A DNA stretch of 64,000 bases from Kappaphycus alvarezii (Eukaryota; Rhodophyta; Florideophyceae; Gigartinales; Solieriaceae), in NCBI GenBank assembly GCA_002205965.3, contig NADL03000451.1:2480001-2544000 (forward strand), in the 5' to 3' direction. Below the pieces are notes generated by a model. The model was not told the origin of the DNA. It worked only from the letters and a program-made list of their open reading frames with translations, and did no database searches. How positions within the stretch are numbered: position 1 is the first letter of the stretch; every line of letters starts with the position of its first letter. Position numbers and translations under genes: made by a program. Below, in pieces: positions 53,530 to 64,000 of the stretch.

Positions 53530-55449
53530 CATCACTCTTGCAATGAGCTTAAATCGCGATTGCTCGGAACCGAACAGGCCGCAATCAACCAAGGCTATGT
53601 AGAAAACATCTAAATTGACTACCGAACCCTAGTATCTCAATTTTTTTCTTTTCTTTGCAGTCCAAATCAAGCAAGAATACGAAAAAGAAATGCAAATAAC
53701 TTTTCCAAACACTAAGCTTCATCATCATCATCGTCATTATCAGTCCCCCTATTGTTTTTCTATATTGAGTAGCTCCTCTTCACCTAAAATTTGTCTTATA
53801 AATTCATTACTCCCCCTCGTATAACTTCCAGCGAATAAAATGCTTGCGTACGGCAAGTGACCCAGCATTTTGATCATACTGCTTGCCTCCAAATCGTACT
53901 TCAAAGTCATTCCAGACTCCTTCCTCTCTTTTCATATTTCCTTTCGTTGAACTGATTTGTGTCGCGGTAAGAATTTAGGGAGCAATATGTTGCCCATCCA
54001 CAAGTCTTTTGTCCTCATGAAGGCTCTTCAATTGGCGTTACCTATACGCAGGTAGATTATATTTCAAGTATGCTTCTTTAAAATACAGGGGTGGATTAAG
54101 ATACTGCTGTAACCTTCGAGAAAGTTGCAGAAGGTGTAGAGCATTTATATGAGCATTTATTCATTGCTAACCCATGTTCAAATATTTAGAAATTGCCGCA
54201 TCTACGAATCGAGTGACGCCAGTATGTGTAGCCTTTCCTTTTTTTACTCAGTTTTGTATCCCCGTCCCAGTATTCCCTATGTATGGAAATTATAATCATG
54301 TAGAATGCTTCAATGTTCCCAATTTTGGAACATAGTAGTCTCCATACTGCGTTGACAGATGTGGCTGGTTAACTGATTAAATATTCTCTGCCAATTATAA
54401 AATAGTGTCCATGTATGGTGAGTTTTTCTTATTTGGAGGATGAGGTTCTTAATGAATTTCAGCTCAAATTAACTTAATTTTCGTACAAAATTTGATTTTT
54501 CTTTACTTCTCCGTTGTTAATGGTGCTTCGATCTTCTATAGTAGACCATGAAGCCAGAAAACTTAAAATAGTTTTGAGTAAAGACACATTGAAACGGGGC
54601 AAAGGATGCATTTACATCTCCCCGTAACATGAACTAGTGTCCAGTTTTCCATCGTCTGTATCTAGAATATTCAAGTATGCTTCTTCACTTTAATACGTTC
54701 CTGTATTTTTCTATTCGATTTAAATACCCTATGAGAGGCAAAAAACAACTTTTAATCAATTGGTACCTGAGATAAATCTCAGAGCTATTATTTATGGTTG
54801 GTTTTTATTTGGCTGTTCTAATATGATCTCATCATTTCTTCGTAATCAAAAAATCTTTTTCCATTAGAGATATATGTAGGGAAGAGAGAATTAATGGATA
54901 TTTTAACGTATTTTACGAATATCTTTGTAGATATTAAGCTCGTAATGGATCTCCAGTCCGAGGATTCAAACTTTCAGTAGTTTTAGGCACCTGACATGAG
55001 TTTGTTATTCTAATTGAGATATTGCACCCTGATAATAAGAAATTGGTCATCCAAAAAATTAAAATGCTGCCTAAGTTGCTATATGAATTGATTCATACCA
55101 CAGTGAGGATAGAATAAGACAAGAAAAGAGCAAAAAGCTTTTTCAGATTCCTTAGCTTAACACGCAATTTTTGAGTCAAAGTTGCTTTTTCGGGGCTTTT
55201 AGAGGAACTTACAAGAGCTGCAAGTATTCTTTTTTGGTGAATAGATCTATGAAACCTTTACCGAACCATTATGAAAGGACTAGAGACCGTCTATGTATTT
55301 TTTGAAAAAGAACAGAGCTATTTTCGCATTTTAGAAGCCAGTTCAAGCTTTTCATTTTGGCGCGAATAGCATCGATAAATGCTTTCAAAAAACGTTTTGA
55401 GTACGAGCCTTTTATTGTACTTGGTGCCAGCATCTGTTACAGGTAGTGC

Positions 55450-56390
55450 TCAACAAAAGCAATCGCAAAAATCAATATAGAGCTCAATTGGAAGCATAGT
55501 TGCTCTCTTGTGCGATGCCTTCAGAGATGAGACTCTGTTCTTCACCCGCTTACCAAGGGGAAAGTCATCCGGCAGTGAACCCTCTAACATAAACTGTCTT
55601 TTGAACGCAATGAATGTATGTTTACAATAACTCCCGCGAATGCATGAATGCATTCGCGGGATTTATTGTAAAGATATACTCGGAAACAATGCGATCTGTT
55701 TCATCTTGATAAACCTGTATCAAGTTATGACGGCGATCGACTGCCGCCGAAGTCCCCTTCTTTTGATTACTGAGCATAACCTGAATATACTTCTGTATAT
55801 CGCTCTCAGGTGTCATATCAAAGCGATCTCTAATCATCCGTTAAAGCTTTTCTCTCATAGCCGAAGCACCCGTCTTGTGAGCTTAGTCCCTGGGACCCCG
55901 ATCGAAATATAACTGGAGTAAATCAGCATGCTGTTCAATATATGTATTTTTTATGGTATTTTTGCATCCCTTCTAGCCCATACTTTCGGTATAGGCTCTA
56001 GATCAGCATGTGATATTTCAACCTCGCAACGATCTTCATCGTCTCGAGCAAAAGTGACATGAACTTCTTCGCTTTGTAAAAGCTCGTAAGCCCTAGCAAT
56101 ACAATGGTCAGTAACATCTTTCGGTGTCTTGGTCTTATCTCACTTACACTGTTCTGTATACTGGATAAGTCTTCAGATAACATTCCTACACTTACGAGAA
56201 AATCATTCAGATTTTCCCGCTTCATTGATGCACACAGTACAGCACGTAAGAGATGCCTTTCAATGGAACCTGTGGCCGTAGCTTTTAACGCAGCAATGAC
56301 GTCCTCTGCGATGCATATAAAACCACGTCTCTTGTAAAGAGGGCTTATTCGATTGTCACAGTAGTTAAAATAGTCGGCTGGATATACCAA
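55450..56390 (-). pseudogene. unidentified coding relic (minus strand)
   Basis: Three minus-strand frames in order have protein-like composition. 56390-55998 has RRGFICIAEDVIAALKATA, RHLLRAVLCASMKRENLNDF and SSIQNSVSEIRPRHRKMLL. 55837-55622 has MIRDRFDMTPESDIQKYIQV, SNQKKGTSAAVDRRHNLIQV and YQDETDRIVSEYIFTINP. 55653-55450 has GKRVKNRVSSLKASHKRATM. Together they look like one broken gene of about 300 residues. I recognise no family. It is the only such stretch in the AT-rich desert, and a 52-bp palindrome sits inside it. Confidence 0.35.
55621..55672. repeat. 52-bp near-perfect palindrome
   Basis: Arms of 25 bp (TTTACAATAACTCCCGCGAA.. and its complement) meet with only two bases (GA) between and one mismatch (55631/55662). 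The centre is GC-rich (CCCGCGAATGCAT) inside AT-rich surroundings. Confidence 0.93.
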
Positions 56391-59300
56391 CTAACACATA
56401 CCCATTGAAATCTTGCTCACGGAGGCGTCACATCTTGCTAAATACCGCAGTCTCGCGTCTTTAACGAGTTTTTTTGTCGAGAAATAGGAAGATTATGGGA
56501 CAGATTCTCAAGCGCAACAGATTTCAGAAGTGCTCTAGGTGACCCCTTAGATTAGGTGGATCCATCGACCTGAGCTTCGTCGCAATCAGTCATTTATCGT
56601 ATTCGTTTCGTGCAAGAAAGAATTGGGCGAGTTCTTTCTTCTGTCTTTTTTTACAGCAATTGGAAGTATTTTTTCTAGTTATCTGATGTTGGATCAAGCA
56701 GATAGAATGGTTTGTGGGCTCTTGAGCAAAGTGCGGAATGAGCAGCCCCGCAAAAACAAAGACCGTTTTCTAGGTGCTTCTTACTGTGTAGATAATATGT
56801 AATTCTTTGCGTAACTGACTCGAGTATGAGGTTAACTGCGAGCTCAAAGTGACAGTTTCTTGAAACTCGAAAAGGTAGATCTAAAAAGCCGTTATATTTT
56901 ATGAACGCAGCTTTTGAGGGCTTGCCTTGCGAGAGGAACGTCTCCTTTCCTCGTAATCAACTAACTTTGTAACTGCGAGATTTTATTTCTGCGGTCTGAG
57001 AGATTTCCGATGATACCCATATTACTTGTATAGGTCTTACAGCTCAGATTTTAAAAGTTTCACCTTCCTCAAGGAAATTGTCCCTTGGCTCGCAAATCGC
57101 GTGTTAAAATTTTCAAAGTTTACCTAAAAATATTCAAACTTGACTATATCAAGTCGAAAATCATAACGTTCAGGTATCCAAATACTGGAAAAAGGGTGGT
57201 TTCTCTACTGGGATGTATGGATTGGCTGGAACCCATTTGAAACTGTAAATCTGCATGTCATATTAAACACATGTAGCGATGGTCCAAGCAATGCAGAAAC
57301 CATTACTGTCGAACGAAAGCACCATTAAAAGTCTATCATAATGTTGATCTAACTGTTCAATGAGTAAATGGATTTAATTGTTAGTATTCAGATGATTTTT
57401 TAAAAATCATTCAAAATTACCAAATAACTGTCAAAAAAAATTGTAACCAAATATAATATAGAAGCATTTTTTTGTATATTATTTCTAAATAAAGTAGAGC
57501 ATTGTAACTCGAAACAAAGGAAAGCATTGCGACTCGTTAATAAGTCTTAAATTACTACCTTACATTAGTATTCTAATGGTTGAAAACCATTCGGATGAAA
57601 CTTATTCGAGGCCAAGAACAAATAAGTTATTTTCAAATTATCTTTTTAATACAAGATATTTTCCAAAAGCACAGAAAATATGAAATTTTAGAGGCTTGTA
57701 TTGATGGGCAACATTAAATGATCCCTATGATATTTTGTTATCAATTTTGAAAATTTTCTTTAATTAAAGTTCTTAAATGCCGTGAAAACATTGCTTTCTA
57801 TATTGAACTATTCCCTTTAAGTTCCCTGTAAAGCATTAAAAATGAGAGTGACTCCTAATCATTGTTTCATAAAATATCTGCTAATAAGCAAAAAAGGCCT
57901 GGAGAGCATATATTTACCAAATTAATATCATAGAGTCTATTTGCGTATCTAGTATCGCAACAAATGACAGTAAAAGTCAGTTTCGTTAAACTTTTCTCGG
58001 GGATTATGCTGAATAAAATATTCTCGCTCATCCAATTGCCACAAAGAAAGGATGTTTAAACTGCGATAGATTAATATATCTAGATAAAGTCCTGAAAAGA
58101 TGACCTTTTAAAATATTATACACATTTTACGATAAATTCTCCATAACTTTTATTATTTTTTTCATTTAAGGAAAAGGCCACTTTACAGTTGGTGAAATAA
58201 AAGATTCTGCAGTTCAGGAGAATGTTTTGCACTACAAAAATTGCAACCCATATTTCTTTTAAATCATTGATCTATGACCTTTTTTTCGTTTTTGCTCCGA
58301 AAACAACTCCAGAATCGAGTAATATTCCATTTTCCCCTCTTCCACAGTAACATAGTCCGGAACAGATTCATTCTTCCATCAATTAAGGTCCTTAATACCA
58401 GTATAATCACTTTTCTTACTTAAGATGGACAGTTCCGGTACCATTGTTAATCTAGTAAACCAAAAAAAAAATTCATCTTTAAGGTTTAAAATAATCATTA
58501 TTTCAGATTCAAAAATCATGGCGAGCCTCATTGATTGAAAAGTCAGTGACGATGTGAAACTTTATTAGGTCTCGATATACTCAACAAAAATAACAAACCG
58601 AACAACAGAACATTTGACTACATAGTATGTCTCGGAATAACACTGACTCTTTATTTCTCAATAATTCTGTTCCTATCGGTAGGTATGACTTAATTTAATG
58701 ATTGAATCCCGAGATTTCTTTTGTGACAATAACAAGAACACGAATAAATATTTGCTCAATTCAAATTAATTATCCAAATAAAAGTATGTACTAATTGTAT
58801 TATGCATTTCATAATAAAGAATGAATCTATGACATTTCTTAGAGATCAGAAGGGAAAAGGGAGAGTAGAAAACGAATCGGGGCAGCAAAGCGGAAGAAGA
58901 GACTGAAAAATCAATTTGGAAGTCTATTTATTGCTGTTGATGGTATGAAATTTGATATCATTGCAAACTATTTACTTCTTTTCAGTTTACTACGGACACT
59001 AAAATAACTCAGATTCGCTAATTTTCACAGCAAGTTTACAGTAGGACAGCCTGGAATCTATTTAAATCCTTAAATTTGTTTGAGGTCCGTACCAGAATGA
59101 GAGAATCGAACCAGTAATGCAAGTGGTTATTTGATAGAAAGAATAGGGTGAAGGAATCGTTACTGGGTTTTCTGAGAGAACGATTCATTTCTATACCAGA
59201 TATCTCATTCTAGCATAGGAAGCTTCCCAAGGGAACCAACAAAAGATGGGTTAGTCAACTATGCTTCGTGAAGCAAGGAGAAAAGCTCATAATGTAACAA

Positions 59301-61368
59301 TGTGCCTCAAAGAGAAGGATAATTACTAGAGATTTTTGTGAATGTTGGCAAGATGTTTCTGGTGGGCTCCTAAAGATAGCCAGATATATTTATCTCTCAC
59401 CAACTATGAAAGTGAAGCTTTTTCTTGACATACTCTAGAGTAATTCATCTTTATTCTGTACTGGTGCGGTAGATAGCTATTCAGATACGTTAATAATGCT
59501 CTGCCACTCTTGAAGTTAGGGTTGAAAATGCCCTCAATTCCTTGGAAATGAGCAAATTTGTCGCAGAGGGGATAAATCAAACAATTGCTCTGGAGTGCTT
59601 TCATATTCCATTTCTAATAATTTACAGGCAGGCTCTAGCTACGAGTATTAATGATGCCCCAAAATTCTAATTACTCTCCTCGGCACTTTCAAGATACGAT
59701 GAGGAAAAAATTACCCCGCAGAATGAAAGCACATCACCAAAACTTTCAAAGGATATTTGCAGAATTAAAAGCTCGGTTGCAGTGATGAAAGAGGCTTACA
59801 TTTTTTAGATGAGTAATATAGCATTTTTCACGGTTTAAGAATATCGCTTCATGATTTGAAGTTATTTGAAACTAAAATTAAAAATGAAATACCGTGTTCA
59901 CCTATTAGGATGTCGTCAGCTTGAAATCATTTTTCTGCAAATACAGTGAGCAGCACTCTTTCAAGAAGGGTTTTCCGATATCAGAGCATAGAAGTTCGTT
60001 TTTGCTAAAATTTAATTTGCGTTAACTTCAAAAACAGAAGAAGTGAAACTGATCGCGTTTCTTTCTGTGGTTAACCTTTAAAACCGTTCGCACCCTTGCG
60101 ATGATTTTATCTTCGAGATTGACTTTAAGGTCGTCGACATAGATGTAACGCTTTTATTTGCGCTAAATTTATCGAAACCATTAAATCATGAAAAAGCTTA
60201 TCGATAAAGATAGTAGCAGGAAGTTTCAATTGGAATGAACCACTTTTCATCTATACTTTGTTCCAGATACTTTTTTGTTTGGTCAAATATAGAGAAATAT
60301 TTCGATTTTCTCTCTATTTTTCCATCTAGATTGGAGGTAGATACATTATGCCCATCTTTGATATAGAAAGGTGTTCCCAACAAAACAAATTAGAAGTAGG
60401 TTACTAAATAATCCAGTAAATACGAAAAAAGATTCAATATTCTTCAAACATTGGCAAAAATCTAAGTCTCTTCAGCATAATCCTTTTGTAGACTCAAATC
60501 GTGTTCAATAGCATGTTTTGCATTGAATAATTTACTTTGAATACCTTTCGATTTTGATCATTAGATGTCAAAAATTGCGATATCTTAGATGGTAATGATC
60601 CAAACGATCAAAAAAATAAAGTACGATTAAATTCAAAATTCAGAATTCAATCAAATCGCAAGATGAGCAAAATTCATTTTTAAAGAAGCATAGTTCTGGA
60701 TTGTCCCTAATAAATCAGTTGTACTCGGGTGCACATATCAATTAATAACCGTGCCTGTTGTATCCAAAAAAGCAAATTACGATATAATGATAAAGAATTG
60801 AATTATATTAAGAAACAGTTCCTCGTACAAAGTTGGTTCTTCAGTTCAAGTTAAGTCCAGTAGGATATTTAAGTTGTTTGTAGCCATCAATGAATTATGG
60901 CTGCTTGGAGACGATGTATAACAAGCATATTCATAAGCTGCTGTGCCATTTTAGTATCATTTACACTTTAGAAAAAGAAAGAAACCGTTGAGAATACTTC
61001 AAGTTAGATTATGAGAAGTTAATAAATAATTAAAAAATTTACAGGGTTATTGGTAGTTCAAAATACTCGCTTATCAAAAAATATAATTTTCCCTGGACGA
61101 TTATCTTTGTAACTTCATCTGAAAGCGATCTATTTTCGTGCATTAAAAAACCAGATCAAAATTTTTATTCTGTAATCTGCTGCAGTTCTGTCACTTCGAA
61201 AGAGACTTGGGGCGAAAATGAACTACTGTACTTGTGCAGAAAATGTGCGTGAATTTCTTTATCACGTCATTACCTCTCGCACGCGTTACTTCAGATTCGT
61301 AACTAATCGACCTTAGTGTTTCTGTTACAATGCGTAATATTCTATTCTTGTCACCTTAGAAAACTTGG

Positions 61369-64000
61369 ATGGAACGGGGCGCCTATAAAAACTTTCCATG
61401 GACTTGGGAGGTACCCACAAAAGAAAATGGCCTCGTGGGTGTTCCCATTCTTCCCTGTACTACTCCTATCCCTTCTGTTCCCTATAACGCAGCTCATCGT
61501 AGCGTAGTCAGCCTAAACTCAGCAACAAAGCACTTTGATTTCGAAAGAGTACGAGAATTTCAACTGTTTCACAGTGATCATCTCGGTCATGAAAGCTTCG
61601 AACTATGGCGTGGTGTCTGTCATACAACCGCCCGCGCTGAAAGCAGTCGATCAACTGTCTTTGATCAAATTCGGAGCTACTTACGCTACGTACAAGGCAA
61701 AAGTGGACGATGTCAACAAGGACCGCGAGGACGACTCCAAACATCCTATCGCATCTATCAAAGACGAAATTCAGTCGTCCACATTGCATGCTGCTTGTCT
61801 CATTAGAGAAATTGGAGAACTCTGTACTGTAGAGGAGGCAACCTTGGACATGGCTAAAGAATGGTTTGACAAGGCTTCCACTTCGACCCCAAAGGACCTC
61901 TCTGAGCATACTTACGCATCTTTATGAATTATTGCGTTCCAACCCGATCAGAAGGACCCCAAGGGTGGTGTAGCAAACTTTTTTATTCAATTCATAATTT
62001 CCTTAGATCAGAAAAATGCGTCAGAGGTTCTCAAAGGCAGTGATATGGTTCAGAGGTTTTTGGATCGCCTAGTTAGCACATTTCGACCGAACATTTTGCA
62101 AGAGGGATTAAGATGTTGCAGCGTGGTTGGAAAAGGAGTAAATTGGCTGAAATCAAGCTGTTCAAATACGAAGTGGCAAACATCGCGTTGGAAATATCTC
62201 TGACGCATGCAGCTTTCTCTCGAGTTAATCTGCAAAATTCTGAGCAACTACGTGAAAGATCAAGCAAGCATGACTCCTCTATGAAAACATCTGCTTCTGT
62301 GTTAACGATTCTGGGAAATAATTTCGAAGTTCCGGAAAACGTAAGGACATAGATTGGTCTGAACCTTGTCGGAACGACAAATTCGATGGAGTGCATCTTC
62401 TGAAGGACTGTCCGAACACATCACCTGAATGAACGAAGGAATTATTTGAGAAATATTACCGTAAGAACGAAACAAGGAGAGCTAAAAATCTGAAGGAACC
62501 GTGCACTGCTCAGGCTATGATGCTTGGTAGTAATTCCGGTCGTTTCCGAGTTGTGATGGAGAAAATCGTGCTCGACGTTTCTTTGGGATACTTAAAGGCA
62601 GGTTTTAGCGCCATAGCTGAGCAGATGTACAGTAAGCTGCTCAGTGCAGTACTCGATCTATCGCTGCAGAACTTCGATAATCCATAGCCACTTGGTAGTG
62701 CTCTCAAGACGGAAGGCATCTCAAATATTTACGCCTCTCGCTACTTTCCACTCACTGTTACCATCTTTCTACCCGGCTCAAACATCCATTTCAGGGTACG
62801 TTTTGTGAAATTCTTTGTAGTCGAGCAACCAATGGACGAAATTACCCTCGATTGACCTTTCCGTAACTTAATTGGTTATAACCTCAGCGAACATATATTT
62901 GGTGCTAGTAAAAGGATACATGACAAGTACGTGGACGAACTAGACAAAGAACTGGTGAATCTAGCCATTGCAAAGTATCGAGGTTGTCCTACATAAGACC
63001 CGAATGATTTTCCCGAATTGGCAAGGACAGCAAGCAGTCCATCGAAAATTCATCTGCTTATGGCCGATATCCGATGTCAAGGGATATCGTTAAACGGTAT
63101 GGAGAAGACTATTACAATGCTCGAGCGCTATCGATCATTTTTTCGTATCAAACTGGGAGCAAATCCGCCTGTCGACGTTCCGCCCCTGAGAATTACTCGT
63201 TTCGATAATAAAAGGCATTACAGGTAACCACAGAGTCTCTATGTTCCTCAGCAGAGATATTTTATCGTTCAGACTATCCTCGAACTGATGGCAGTAATTT
63301 CCACTTACAAGAACCCATTCGGTTTCGCCTTCACTTGCTATTCCTCAGCCTCGTAGGACCAATCCACGGTTCACCACTCCCCTTCGCGGCCCCAATGCGC
63401 GTACTGCGCCAATATAGTCCGTCACGTTACATCTGGAATCGAAGTTACATGATGTCACGGGAAGCACGTGCTTTGCTAATATCGACCTGGATCACAGCTA
63501 TTGGAAAGTTCCACTTTCGGCAGAATCACAAGAAATGATTTCCATCAAGACTCCAGTTGTATTACGCTCCTCCAAACTTAACTTACAACGCGGTAGTGAA
63601 AATGGTAATAACTTCCAGGCCGTGCTGGCCGAGACCTTTCAGGGAGGAGTAGAGAATATGCTGCAGTGGATTGATGATTTCTTGTTCTACGCCAAAGAAG
63701 AGCAGAGCTGCTTAAAAATCTCGCGGCCTTCTCGGCGTATGTGAAGAAATCGGACTGAAGATTCATGCGGAGAAAACTACGCTTTATTCGCACGTCAAGC
63801 ACAATTCTGTGGACGCATAATCTGTGCAGATGAAGTCCAATATCATCAACGTCACTACGAGGCTTTAGTTGATATAAGAAAGCCGAGCATGGCATGCGAG
63901 CTTCAGCAGTTCTTTTGCACCATAAACAGTATGCGAGATGCAATTTCATCGTAATCCGAGCGCATCGTTCCTCTACATGAACTAATCGAAAGCTACAACT
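61369..64000 (+). mobile_element. Ty3/Gypsy-type LTR retrotransposon remnant, runs off the window
   Basis: Gag-like part (about 61535-62340): IQPPALKAVDQLSLIKFGAT, VDDVNKDREDDSKHPIASIK, WFDKASTSTPKDLSEH, then VQRFLDRLVSTFRPNILQEG and KRSKLAEIKLFKYEVANIAL. A Cys-rich LKDCPNTSPE follows near 62400 and a protease-like part with VLDVSLGY near 62570. RT from about 63240: a frame through FANIDLDHSYWKVPLSAESQ (63473) leads to WIDDFLFYAKEE (about 63668), the Y/F-x-DD box of Gypsy RT. VCEEIGLKIHAEKTTLYS, FCGRIICADEVQYH and ELQQFFCTINSMRD (connection to RNase H) follow. Several stops and shifts break it. No LTR was identified. The 3' part lies outside the window. Confidence 0.78.

Larger units (their letters stand above)
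53530..61368. other. AT-rich, gene-poor desert
   Basis: About 7.8 kb of clearly AT-rich DNA with almost no reading frame above 60 codons on either strand, in contrast to the GC-balanced host blocks. No rRNA, tRNA or organellar gene was recognised in it. The only coding-like signal is the minus-strand relic at 55450-56390. A short ATCATCATCATCGTC run lies near 53722. Confidence 0.7.

Noticed and set aside
53530..61368. AT-rich desert as a nuclear copy of plastid or mitochondrial DNA
   Set aside because: No organellar gene, rRNA or tRNA could be recognised; composition alone is not enough.
1..64000. CRISPR arrays, bacterial operons, riboswitches, rRNA
   Set aside because: No regularly spaced repeats, ribosome-binding-site-led gene strings or conserved RNA cores were seen; the gene content is eukaryotic.

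Overview
The window looks like nuclear DNA of a photosynthetic eukaryote, most likely a florideophyte red alga of the Chondrus type. That name is an inference, not a match. The reasons are: compact genes, all but one without visible introns; a cyclophilin with a bipartite plastid and thylakoid-lumen signal; a LON-domain protein with a plastid-like leader; and a dense graveyard of LTR, non-LTR and DNA transposons between small clusters of host genes. There are no bacterial operons, CRISPR arrays, rRNAs or convincing tRNAs.

Layout. 1-3.7 kb: no recognisable gene. 3.7-6.3 kb: a broken DDE transposase (copy A, +) followed by a non-LTR reverse transcriptase remnant (-). 8.5-16.6 kb is the first host block: a frameshifted LRR-protein kinase (-), a LON-domain protein (+), an acidic membrane-anchored hypothetical protein (+) and a six-exon lumenal cyclophilin (+). 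17.4-18.3 kb: another decayed DDE transposase. 20.2-27.6 kb: a decayed Ty1/Copia element between two diverged LTR-like repeats, with a long antisense reading frame between pol and the right repeat. 28-37 kb: a pile of a pogo/Tigger remnant, a long non-LTR element, a second pogo/Tigger element with intact terminal repeats, and a third non-LTR remnant.

37.8-44.1 kb is the second host block: a GT14-like glycosyltransferase (-), a frameshifted RsfS/Iojap-type ribosome-silencing factor (+), a RING-H2 E3 ligase (-), a PPIL3-like cyclophilin (+) and a cytochrome b561 (+). 45.6-48.8 kb is a PIF/Harbinger element delimited by 13-bp terminal repeats and TTA duplications, carrying a transposase (+) and a SANT/NAM-associated partner (-). 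48.8-52.8 kb holds copy B of the first transposase and a second SANT-type remnant. 53.5-61.3 kb is an AT-rich desert with one unidentified minus-strand coding relic and a near-perfect 52-bp palindrome. 61.4-64 kb is a Ty3/Gypsy gag-pol remnant that leaves the window.

The host genes are unrelated housekeeping and signalling genes (protein folding, organelle ribosome control, ubiquitin transfer, transmembrane electron transfer, glycosylation), not a pathway cluster. Two features link several of them. On the coding strand, base usage tends to change from C-rich at the 5' end to G-rich at the 3' end. Repeats of the self-complementary ACTGTACAGT type lie in the gaps between divergent genes. No clear new multi-gene system is visible. 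The best unexplained signals are the antisense reading frame inside the Copia element, the skew switch, and the hairpins and palindromes in the element-rich part.
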